NCBI GenBank assembly: GCA_025060055.1
Contig: JANXCK010000062.1
Span: 1-12,157 of the forward strand
From: Fimbriimonadales bacterium
GTDB taxonomy: Bacteria > Armatimonadota > Fimbriimonadia > Fimbriimonadales > GBS-DC
Reading direction: 5' to 3'
DNA: 12,157 nucleotides
This document shows, piece by piece, positions 1-5,470 of the stretch. The notes under the pieces are model-generated. The model saw nothing but the letters and a program-made list of their open reading frames with translations, searched no databases and was not told the origin of the DNA. The position numbers and the translations under genes were made by a program. Each line of letters opens with the position of its first letter. Position 1 is the first letter of the stretch.

Positions 1-857
1 CCGCGCTTCTCGCGCACCTCCAGCCACAGACGGCTGAACATACTGCCGCCCAGCAGCGTGTTCAGCACTGCCTGCGCGTAGCGCCGCTCGTCGAAAAACG
101 ACACGCCGTCCATCGCGAGGGCGAAATGGGTCTGCTCCACATCGCGCGTTTCGATGTGGCGGGGCGGGGTGTTCGGGGCGCGCGTCGGCGCAGGTTGCAC
201 GCCCGCTGAAGCGTCGCTCGGTGCAGGGTTCCAGCGTCCCAGCCAGCGGTCGACCTCTTTGAAAAGCGCGTCGGGGTCTAAGTTGCCCGCGGCAGCGACC
301 ACCACGCGCTCTGGGCGATAGTGGCGTTGGATAAACTCGCAAAGCATTTCGCGCGTGAACGCGCTCACGGTATCGGGCTTGCCGATAATCCGTCGCGCCA
401 GTGGATGGTCGCCCCAGTGAACCTCGAACACGCGATCGTGCAGGATTTCGTCGGGCGTGTCCTCGATCATGCGCATCTCTTCCAGAATCACGCCTTTTTC
501 CAACTCGATGTCGCTGGGGTCTAAGCGGGCGTTCAGAAACAGGTCGCTAAGCACCTCGACGGCAATCGGCATATGCTCGGCGAGCATGCGGGCGTAATAG
601 AAGGTAAGTTCCTTGCCCGTGGAGGCGTTCAGCACGCCGCCGCGCCCCTCGATCTCCTGAGCGATTTGGGCGGCGCTGCGCGTGTGCGTGCCCTTGAACA
701 GCATATGCTCCAGGAAGTGCGCAATTCCGTGCTGGTGGGGCAGCTCATCCCGCGAGCCAGCGCGAATCCAGAGGCTCACCGTGAGCGACTGCACGGTGGG
801 GATTGCCTCGGCGGCGACGCGAATGCCGTTGCTCAAGGTGGTTTGATGCAGGTTCAT
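1..857 (-). CDS. M16 family zinc metallopeptidase, N-terminal 285 residues (partial)
   Basis: This is a processing-peptidase/insulinase-like protease. The ATG at 857 opens a frame that runs off the left edge, so only about the first 285 of the usual 400-430 residues are visible. The inverted zinc motif HFLEH is at residues 47-51, with E50 the likely catalytic base. The third zinc ligand is expected at E127 in VILEEMRM, 76 residues after H51, which is the normal family spacing. The N-terminal opening (LSNGIRV, then GSRDE) is typical, and the visible end LGGSMFSRLWLEVREKRG is the start of the M16 C-terminal domain. There is no signal peptide, which fits a cytoplasmic PqqL/YmxG-like peptidase. 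The start lies 20 bases after the ankyrin gene stop, so it may be co-transcribed with hisC and the ankyrin gene, but it also has its own -10-like box. The substrate is unknown. Family assignment is very secure. Confidence 0.93.
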   Translation of the reverse strand, partial: MNLHQTTLSNGIRVAAEAIPTVQSLTVSLWIRAGSRDELPHQHGIAHFLEHMLFKGTHTRSAAQIAQEIEGRGGVLNASTGKELTFYYARMLAEHMPIAVEVLSDLFLNARLDPSDIELEKGVILEEMRMIEDTPDEILHDRVFEVHWGDHPLARRIIGKPDTVSAFTREMLCEFIQRHYRPERVVVAAAGNLDPDALFKEVDRWLGRWNPAPSDASAGVQPAPTRAPNTPPRHIETRDVEQTHFALAMDGVSFFDERRYAQAVLNTLLGGSMFSRLWLEVREKR

Positions 858-863
858 CGGCGA

Positions 864-877
864 GAGAGTATACCTCA
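864..877 (-). promoter_or_regulatory. Possible promoter box (TGAGGTATACTCTC) of the M16 gene
   Basis: On the minus strand TGAGGTATACTCTC lies between the ankyrin gene stop and the M16 start. It contains a TATACT hexamer (872-867) that ends 9 bases before the ATG. Almost the same box, with one base changed, lies before hisC. GAGGT within the box could instead act as a Shine-Dalgarno sequence, but its 14-base distance from the ATG is long. No clear -35 element is visible. Confidence 0.35.
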
Positions 878-1525
878 CTACTTGGGCAGTCGCTGCTGAA
901 TGAGGCGGATGACTTCGGGGTCACCGCCGCGCAAGGCTGCACTCAGTGCCGTTTCGCCGAGCGCACTGCGCATCGTGGGGTCTGCCCCGCGTTGCAGCAG
1001 TAGCCGTACCGTTTCGCGGTGGCGGTTCTCCGCTGCCATCATCAGCAAGGTACGCCCGTTGCGGTCGCGCAGATTCGGCGAGACCCCCCGATCCAGCATC
1101 GCCTGCAGCACGCGGGCGCGCCCATAAATCGCCGCGTAGTGGACAGGCGAGTTGCCTGGGTGGCGGTTCTCGCGGTCGCCTGACCGATCGCGCGCATCCA
1201 AACTCGCGCCCTTTTCAATAAGCAGAAGCGCGATCTCATCGTAGCCGCGAATGATTGCGATACTGAGCGCTGTCAGCCCCGATTTGGTGCGAGCGTTGAC
1301 CACCGCGCCGCCCGCGAGGGCACGCCGAACCTGCTCTATGTCGCCCGATTCGACGGCGCGCAGCAGCTGCTCGTTGCGCTCAAGCTGCGTCGCGCGCAGG
1401 TCGCGAAACCACGGCGACACCAACACCAGCACGGTCATCAGCACAGGCGCCACAAACAGCCCCAGCACCAGCAGCTTGGACGCCTTGCCGCCCGAATCGC
1501 GGGAAGCCTCACTCACGGAGCGCAT
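878..1525 (-). CDS. Membrane-anchored ankyrin-repeat protein
   Basis: A 215-residue protein. The N-terminus is short and charged, followed by one hydrophobic segment at about residues 18-38 (LLVLGLFVAPVLMTVLVLV) that should anchor it in the membrane. About five ankyrin repeats follow, from residue 51 to the C-terminus, with typical GxTALSxAxxxG and LLLxxGAxxxxR elements. The best ones start near residues 83, 125, 157 and 190. An 11-residue charged insertion (about 114-124, SGDRENRHPG) separates the second and third repeats. Ankyrin repeats bind proteins; no catalytic domain is present and the partner cannot be read from sequence. The ATG overlaps the end of hisC by 17 bases, and a GAGG ribosome-binding site at 1538-1535 lies 9 bases upstream, inside hisC. 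Position between hisC and a peptidase gene suggests co-transcription rather than a shared pathway. Confidence 0.85.
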   Translation of the reverse strand: MRSVSEASRDSGGKASKLLVLGLFVAPVLMTVLVLVSPWFRDLRATQLERNEQLLRAVESGDIEQVRRALAGGAVVNARTKSGLTALSIAIIRGYDEIALLLIEKGASLDARDRSGDRENRHPGNSPVHYAAIYGRARVLQAMLDRGVSPNLRDRNGRTLLMMAAENRHRETVRLLLQRGADPTMRSALGETALSAALRGGDPEVIRLIQQRLPK

Positions 1526-2603
1526 TCTGCAACGCCTCGATGAACCGTTCGTTCTGCTCAGGCAAGCCCGTGTTCACGCGCAGAAAGTGGGGCATGCCGA
1601 ACACATCGCCCGTGCGCACCAGCACACCTTGCTTCAACAGTCGCTGCTGGATACGCGCACATTCGCAACCGACCTCAATCAGTATGAAGTTCGCATACGA
1701 AGGCACATAGCGCAATCCCAGTCGTTCACACGCTGCCTGCAGGTAATCCAGCCCCGCGCGATTGAGTACGCGCGTGCGCTCCACATGCGCGCGATCGCTC
1801 AGCGCAGCGGCAGCAGCCACTTGCGCCAGCGCGTTCACATTGAACGGCTCACGCACGCGCTCGATGGGATCTAACAACTCAGGGCGACCGATTGCGTACC
1901 CGATGCGCAGTCCCGCCAGCCCATACGCTTTGGAAAACGTGCGCAGCACCACCACATTCCACCCCGCCCGCACATAGTCCAAACCGTTCGGGTACTCAGG
2001 GTGGTCAACATACTCATAGTACGCCTCATCCAGAATCACCAGCACGGAGTCGGGCACGCGCTCCAAGAACCGTTCCAGCTCGTCGCGATAGACAATCGTG
2101 CCCGTCGGGTTGTTCGGATTGGCGATATAAAGCAGTTTCGTGCGCTCGGTGACGGCGGCTGCCATTCCACTGAGGTCGTGGCGGAAGTCAGGTGTGAGTG
2201 GGACTTGCTTTAGAACCGCGCGGTTCAGTCGTGCCGACGCCTCATAGCGCACGAATGACGGGTGCGCCATAATCAGCTCGTCGTCGGGTTCCAAGTAGGC
2301 AACCCCGAACAGGTGAATCAGTTCGTCAGAGCCGTTGCCGAAGGTGAAGTGGTCGGGCGCGAGCTGATAAAATTGGCTCAGCGCGTCGCGCAAGAGCGTG
2401 CAGCTGCCGTCGGGGTAGAGGTGAATCGTGTCGAGGTGCGCCGCAATTGCCGCTTTCGCCTGAGGCGATGCCCCCAGCGGGTTCTCGTTTGCCGAAAGCC
2501 GAATCAGCTCGGATAAGCCCAACTCCTGCTTGAGCTGCTCAGGCGTTTTGCCAGCGCGATACGGCTGCATCGAGTAGACATGGGCGCGTGCACGGACTGC
2601 CAT
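1509..2603 (-). CDS. hisC: Histidinol-phosphate aminotransferase
   Basis: A 364-residue fold-type I PLP aminotransferase that converts imidazole-acetol phosphate and glutamate to histidinol phosphate and 2-oxoglutarate, in the cytoplasm. Visible landmarks are the substrate-side LSANENPLG (37-45), YPDGS (63-67), GNGSDELI (89-96), the cofactor loop ANPNNPTG (161-168), D192 in LDEAYYEY, the Schiff-base lysine K225 in RTFSKAYGLAGLRIGY, and the carboxylate-binding R342 in LRVNTG. Length is normal for HisC. The start at 2603 fits the family N-terminus (PYRAGKTPEQL). It is first in a minus-strand group with the ankyrin and M16 genes. A -10-like TACACT lies only 7 bases before the ATG, inside an inverted repeat. 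Related class II aminotransferases act on tyrosine, phenylalanine or threonine-phosphate, so substrate is slightly less certain than family. Confidence 0.92.
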   Translation of the reverse strand: MAVRARAHVYSMQPYRAGKTPEQLKQELGLSELIRLSANENPLGASPQAKAAIAAHLDTIHLYPDGSCTLLRDALSQFYQLAPDHFTFGNGSDELIHLFGVAYLEPDDELIMAHPSFVRYEASARLNRAVLKQVPLTPDFRHDLSGMAAAVTERTKLLYIANPNNPTGTIVYRDELERFLERVPDSVLVILDEAYYEYVDHPEYPNGLDYVRAGWNVVVLRTFSKAYGLAGLRIGYAIGRPELLDPIERVREPFNVNALAQVAAAAALSDRAHVERTRVLNRAGLDYLQAACERLGLRYVPSYANFILIEVGCECARIQQRLLKQGVLVRTGDVFGMPHFLRVNTGLPEQNERFIEALQNALRE

Positions 2604-2631
2604 GCCTGAGAGTGTACCTCACCGCTCAGGC
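2604..2631 (-). promoter_or_regulatory. hisC promoter box inside a 7-bp inverted repeat
   Basis: Directly before the hisC start, GCCTGAG (2604-2610) and CTCAGGC (2625-2631) form a perfect 7-bp inverted repeat around 14 bases. On the minus strand those bases contain TGAGGTACACTC, including a -10-like TACACT at 2616-2611. The hexamer ends 7 bases before the ATG, so transcription would begin at or next to the start codon. The inverted repeat could be an operator or an mRNA hairpin. No good -35 is seen. Confidence 0.4.
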
Positions 2632-2653
2632 TGCAGAAGTCCTGCTGGGTAGT

Positions 2654-2892
2654 GTTGGCATTTCACCAACGCGCGTGGCTTGGGCGTCTCGCCCAAGCAG
2701 AGCGTGGCTTGGACAGTCGTGTCCAAGCCAAAGCACGGACAGGACTGTCCGTGCCATGATTGCACAAGCAAGATGCCTATGCCATAGGCGCGTCGGCGAG
2801 ACGCCGACGCTACGGTACGACGGCATCCTGCCGTCGGCAGATGATGGCGGAGACGCCATCGTACCAATCCTGCCGTCGGCGCGACGCCGACG
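2654..2892. repeat. Array of nine consecutive GC-rich hairpins (palindrome mosaic, copy A)
   Basis: Nine short inverted repeats follow each other almost without gaps. They are (arms) 2654-2658/2666-2670; 2678-2686/2690-2698 (GCTTGGGCG, perfect 9 bp); 2706-2715/2720-2729 (GGCTTGGACA, perfect 10 bp); 2733-2742/2745-2754 (GCACGGACAG, perfect 10 bp with a 2-base loop); 2775-2780/2784-2789; 2790-2798/2802-2810 (GCGTCGGCG, perfect 9 bp); 2818-2825/2829-2836 (CGACGGCA); 2843-2849/2854-2860 (GATGGCG); 2874-2881/2885-2892 (CGTCGGCG). GGTACG (2814-2819) and CGTACC (2860-2865) also pair around two of them. Hairpin centres are about 18-39 bases apart. Each hairpin has a different stem, so this is neither a tandem repeat nor CRISPR. 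It sits between divergent promoters. The open frames across it have no family-like content. Confidence 0.85.
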
Positions 2893-2950
2893 CGACGCAG
2901 ATTTGTTCCTGAGCAATCGCCGAGAGAAGCCTCCACCTCCATGCGCAGGG

Positions 2951-2971
2951 TATAATCCCGTGCGAAGGAGG
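2951..2971 (+). promoter_or_regulatory. etfB -10 element and Shine-Dalgarno
   Basis: A consensus TATAAT lies at 2951-2956, and AAGGAGG, a full Shine-Dalgarno, lies at 2965-2971, 10 bases before the etfB ATG. Transcription would start near 2963, giving a leader of about 19 bases. The bases where a -35 would lie (about 2928-2933) show no match, so an activator or an unusual -35 is possible. Confidence 0.6.
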
Positions 2972-2981
2972 CGATTTATCG

Positions 2982-3731
2982 ATGAAGATATTAGTTTCAG
3001 TGAAGCGTGTACCTGATCCCTATGCCAAAATCAGTCCGAACGCGGCGGGCGACGACATCCAGCGCGACGGACTGCAGATGGCGGTCAACCCGTTTGACGA
3101 AATCGCATTAGAGGAAGCGATTCGGCTCAAAGAGGCGGGTAAAGCAACCGAGGTGGTGGCTGTGTCCATCGGCGGTGCTGAGTGTCAAGAGCAGCTGCGC
3201 ACGGCGCTGGCGATGGGCGCTGACCGTGCCCTCTTGGTGCAGACCGACGCTGCGCTGGACGCGCCCAGCGTGGCGAAACTGCTCGCAGCGGTCTACCGAC
3301 GCGAGCAACCGCACCTGATGCTGATGGGCAAGCAAGCCATCGATATGGACGAAAACCAGGTGGGGCAGATGCTGGCAGCGATTTTGGACTTGCCCCAAGC
3401 GACCTTCGCTTCCAAAATCGCGCTGGAGAACGGAAGCGCGACCGTCGAACGCGAGACCGACAACGGCATCGAGACCGTGCGCGTGCCCTTGCCCGCGATT
3501 ATCACGGCAGACCTGCGCCTAAACGAACCCCGCTATGTCGCGCTGACAGGCATTGTGCGCGCCCGTAGCAAGCCGTTGGAGACCCTGACCCCCGCCGACT
3601 TGGGCGTGCAGCCCCAGACGCGCGTGCGCCTTGTGCGCGTGGAGGCGCCTCCAGCCCGCAAGGCAGGCAAGCGCGTGAGCGATGTGCATGAACTGGTGCG
3701 CCTATTGCGCGAGGAAGCACGCGTTATCTAA
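2982..3731 (+). CDS. etfB: Electron transfer flavoprotein, beta subunit
   Basis: The 249-residue small subunit of ETF, which pairs with EtfA to accept electrons from acyl-CoA and related dehydrogenases and pass them to ETF:quinone oxidoreductase. Visible signatures are the N-terminal MKILVSVKRVPDP, NPFDEIALEEA (36-46), the AMP-binding segment GKQAIDMDENQVGQML (116-131), and the conserved VPLPAIITADLRLNEPRY (168-185). The AMP loop and following VERETDNGIETVRV closely resemble the mitochondrial and alpha-proteobacterial type, which holds AMP, rather than electron-bifurcating FixA/EtfB. That points to an ordinary respiratory ETF; this comparison is from memory. The ATG is fixed by a perfect AAGGAGG 10 bases upstream. 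etfA follows 102 bases later on the same strand. Confidence 0.95.
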   Translation: MKILVSVKRVPDPYAKISPNAAGDDIQRDGLQMAVNPFDEIALEEAIRLKEAGKATEVVAVSIGGAECQEQLRTALAMGADRALLVQTDAALDAPSVAKLLAAVYRREQPHLMLMGKQAIDMDENQVGQMLAAILDLPQATFASKIALENGSATVERETDNGIETVRVPLPAIITADLRLNEPRYVALTGIVRARSKPLETLTPADLGVQPQTRVRLVRVEAPPARKAGKRVSDVHELVRLLREEARVI

Positions 3732-3758
3732 GCTAAAGGTGCGAAGTGCCTCGATGGC

Positions 3759-3780
3759 GCGACGGCGTTCGCGCCGTCGC
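3759..3780. repeat. Perfect 9-bp hairpin in the etfB-etfA spacer
   Basis: GCGACGGCG (3759-3767), loop TTCG, CGCCGTCGC (3772-3780). It lies 28 bases after the etfB stop. No T-run follows, so it is not a standard intrinsic terminator. It may be an RNA-stabilising or attenuating element between the two subunit genes, or a single unit of the palindrome family seen in other spacers, since CGACGGC-type stems also occur at 2818-2836. Confidence 0.7.
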
Positions 3781-3833
3781 CTGCGAGGGCACAAATACCA
3801 TATACAGACGATTGCACCCCGTTGGAGGAACCT

Positions 3834-4799
3834 ATGATGCGAGTTTTAGTGGTAGCGGAAACAGATGGCGGGCGCGTCTCGGAAAAGACCCTGCCCGCGA
3901 TTGCATTTGCACAGCAGAAATCGCCGAACAACTTCACGATTTTAGCGATGGGCGAGAACCTGCAGTGCGTGGAAACCCTCACGGGCTATGGCGCACAAGC
4001 GGTGTTGACTGTGAACCACCCTGCACTGGCGAAGCCGCTGGCGGAGCGCTACGCGCCCGTCGTCGCCCATCACGCTCAGCAGCTCAGCGCAGACGCGATT
4101 GTCGCCACCACTTCCACCTTCAGCCGCGACCTGCTGGCACGCGTGGCGGGACTGCTGGATGCACCCATGCTCAGCGACATCATCGCCCTGGAGGCTGCCG
4201 ACGGCAAGCTCGTCGCCAGACGCCCCATCTATTCCGCGAACTTGATTGGCACTTTCGAGGTGGAAGGGCGTCCTGTGGTGATTACGGTGCGCGGTCCCGC
4301 GTGGGGCAAGCCCACGCCTGTCGGGGCGGAGTCGCCCGTGCAGGCAGCGGACGCCCCTGCCAACATCCCGACGCGCTCGGAATGGCTCAGCCTGCAGGGC
4401 AGCAGCGGCGGACGCCCTGATCTCACCCAAGCGCGAGTCGTGGTGTCTGGCGGACGCCCGCTCAAAGACCCCGAAACCTTCGAAAAGTATATCGGCGGGC
4501 TGGCAGACGCGCTTGGCGGCGCTGTCGGCGCAACCCGCGCAGCGGTAGACGCGGGCATCGCGCCAAACGAACTGCAAGTGGGACAGACCGGCAAGACCGT
4601 CGCCCCCGAATTGTACATCGCCGTCGCTATCTCTGGCTCTGTGCAGCACCTTGCGGGGATGAAAGACTCCAAAGTGATTGTCGCCATCAACACTGACCCC
4701 GAAGCGCCCATCTTTCAAGTGGCGGACTACGGTCTGGTGGCAGACCTGTATCAGGTTGTGCCTGAGCTAACGGAGCTGCTGAAAAGCGGGAAGGCGTAG
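3834..4799 (+). CDS. etfA: Electron transfer flavoprotein, alpha subunit
   Basis: The 321-residue large ETF subunit, carrying the FAD. An N-terminal Rossmann-like domain (MRVLVVAETDGGRV) covers about residues 1-195 and is followed by the C-terminal FAD domain. That domain shows VVSGGRPL (203-210), GQTGKTVAPELY (250-261), the flavin loop SGSVQHLAGM (267-276), INTDPEAPIF (285-294) and ADYGLVADLYQVVPEL (297-312), all standard for EtfA. Length is normal. GGAGG at 3824-3828 lies 5 bases before the ATG at 3834 and 8 before a second ATG at 3837; either may be used. An in-frame TTG at 3822 overlaps the ribosome-binding site and is unlikely. It forms a two-gene unit with etfB. No dehydrogenase or ETF:quinone oxidoreductase gene is in the window. 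Confidence 0.95.
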   Translation: MMRVLVVAETDGGRVSEKTLPAIAFAQQKSPNNFTILAMGENLQCVETLTGYGAQAVLTVNHPALAKPLAERYAPVVAHHAQQLSADAIVATTSTFSRDLLARVAGLLDAPMLSDIIALEAADGKLVARRPIYSANLIGTFEVEGRPVVITVRGPAWGKPTPVGAESPVQAADAPANIPTRSEWLSLQGSSGGRPDLTQARVVVSGGRPLKDPETFEKYIGGLADALGGAVGATRAAVDAGIAPNELQVGQTGKTVAPELYIAVAISGSVQHLAGMKDSKVIVAINTDPEAPIFQVADYGLVADLYQVVPELTELLKSGKA

Positions 4800-4804
4800 T
4801 TCCT

Positions 4805-4912
4805 CGTGGCTTGTACAGCCGCGTCCAAGCGTAGCACGGACATTCCTGTCCGTGTTACGCGCACAGGCAGGATGCCGGTGCCACAGGCGTAGCGTCGGCG
4901 TCCGCGCCGACG
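4805..4912. repeat. Palindrome mosaic, copy B (aligns with 2703-2809)
   Basis: Starting 5 bases after etfA, this stretch aligns along its whole length with 2703-2809. Both read CGTGGCTTG, then GTCCAAGC, GCACGGACA, TGTCCGTG, GATGCC, TGCCA, AGGCG and CGTCGGCG/CGCCGACG in the same order and at nearly the same spacing. Hairpins here are CACGGACA (4835-4842)/TGTCCGTG (4847-4854) and CGTCGGCG (4893-4900)/CGCCGACG (4905-4912), both perfect 8 bp. The first hairpin of copy A (GGCTTGGACA) is degenerate here. It is a dispersed repeat, not a gene. Confidence 0.8.
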
Positions 4913-5018
4913 AGCGTGATTGAGGCGTCGTATCTCACACAGGGAACTTTTACAGCCGACTTTCGTATCACCAAACCGTATGGGTATCGCGATATACCAG
5001 ATGTAAACTTTTTTTACA
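4913..5018. other. Spacer with AT-rich tract; no gene seen
   Basis: Part of the 4800-5470 gene-free stretch. Its second half (about 4945-5018) is more AT-rich than its surroundings. It has a small hairpin GGTAT (4983-4987)/ATACC (4994-4998) and TGTAAA (5002-5007)/TTTACA (5013-5018) around a run of seven Ts (5009-5015). The hairpins are weak, so a terminator for etfBA is possible but not convincing. The short open frames here have no family-like content. Confidence 0.4.
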
Positions 5019-5110
5019 CCACACGGCTGAAGCCACTCGTATGCAAACCAAGCCGACCTGCGTCGGCTCGTACCCCGCGTAGGCGAGCTTATACCAATCG
5101 GGGTTTCAAG
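5019..5110. repeat. Dispersed repeat segment related to 6851-6904
   Basis: ACACGGCTGAAGCC (5021-5034) recurs at 6889-6902. The segment from GCTTATACC to GGGGTTTCAAG (about 5087-5110) recurs as GCTAATACC to GGGGTGTCAAG (6861-6884). It also holds a 7-bp hairpin AGCCGAC (5051-5057)/GTCGGCT (5062-5068). The two segments occur in the opposite order in the two places, so the spacers appear to be assembled from shared modules. Confidence 0.6.
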
Positions 5111-5120
5111 CGCAACAGTA

Positions 5121-5238
5121 CCCTCAACCTCAGCCCCTCTCCCACGAGGAGAGGGGAGCCATCAGGGGGGTAGGGGCGAGGTGACCTCGCCCCTACGCTC
5201 CCCCCTCGCCCTCTGGGAGAGGGGGCAGGGGGTGAGGG
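5121..5238. mobile_element. MITE-like inverted repeat element, 118 bp
   Basis: The outer 24 bases (from CCCTCAACC at 5121 to CCCCTCTCCCA ending 5144) pair imperfectly with 5214-5238, read in reverse as CCCTCACCC through CCCTCTCCCA; the innermost 11 bp are perfect. Inside lie AGGGGGG (5164-5170)/CCCCCCT (5200-5206) and a perfect 13-bp stem, GTAGGGGCGAGGT (5170-5182)/ACCTCGCCCCTAC (5184-5196), with a one-base loop. There is no coding capacity. Terminal inverted repeats around a fully foldable core are the form of a miniature transposable or REP-like element. No clear target-site duplication is seen. Confidence 0.6.
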
Positions 5239-5365
5239 CATAACAATGCTTGAAATCCCGATTGATATTATCCGCCAATCGCGGTTGGAAACCGCTTCCT
5301 GCGTGGCTCCTCAAACAGTCTCGAAGCATCGTAGTGCTATCGTACAAGACGCCTGCAGCTCGTAC
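5239..5365. other. Spacer before the HAF promoter; one small hairpin
   Basis: No gene is supported. The one feature seen is GCGGTT (5281-5286), loop GGA, AACCGC (5290-5295), a 6-bp hairpin without a following T-run. GGTTGGAAACC resembles a core common in dispersed bacterial palindromes, so it may be another short repeat remnant. Confidence 0.4.
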
Positions 5366-5395
5366 TTGACTCGGCTGCAAAATGTGCTATAATAG
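5366..5395 (+). promoter_or_regulatory. Strong sigma-70-type promoter of the HAF-dockerin gene
   Basis: TTGACT at 5366-5371 is the -35, followed by a 16-base spacer and TATAAT at 5388-5393, preceded by TGC (extended -10). Transcription should begin near 5400. The core TGTGCTATAATAG (5383-5395) recurs base for base before the second dockerin gene at 6967-6979. Confidence 0.85.
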
Positions 5396-5400
5396 TACCA

Positions 5401-5423
5401 GTGCGCTCGCAATTACAGCGCAC
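5401..5423 (+). promoter_or_regulatory. Hairpin at the predicted 5' end of the HAF-dockerin mRNA
   Basis: GTGCGCT (5401-5407), 9-base loop, AGCGCAC (5417-5423), starting about one base from the predicted transcription start. The remaining leader, about 47 bases, ends in AAAAAAGGAGG. A stem at the very 5' end is a known way of protecting mRNA from decay, so it may stabilise a highly expressed transcript. This role is inferred from position only. Confidence 0.5.
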
Positions 5424-5470
5424 GAAAGGCGTATGCGCAAAAGCGACGCCAAAAAAGGAGGTTAGCGAGC

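Noticed and set aside
573..899. Plus-strand frame opposite the M16 peptidase
   Set aside because: The minus strand encodes HFLEH and the other M16 motifs in one frame up to the window edge.
2654..2892. CRISPR array
   Set aside because: Successive units have different stems, no identical direct repeat is present, and there are no unique spacers of constant length.
2588..3016. 142-codon plus-strand frame (and minus-strand frames at 2619-2942) across the hisC-etfB spacer
   Set aside because: They are translations of the hairpin array and run into the start of etfB; palindromic repeats are often open on both strands.
3759..3780. Intrinsic terminator between etfB and etfA
   Set aside because: The stem is strong, but no T-run follows, and ending transcription between the two ETF subunits would make little sense.
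3822..3833. TTG start for etfA at 3822
   Set aside because: It would place the Shine-Dalgarno inside the coding region; the ATG at 3834 or 3837 follows GGAGG at normal distance.
3942..4718. 258-codon minus-strand frame opposite etfA
   Set aside because: EtfA is complete and conserved in the other strand; this is a shadow.
4916..5173. Small protein of 85 codons after etfA
   Set aside because: It covers repeat modules and part of the MITE-like element, has no Shine-Dalgarno and no family-like sequence.
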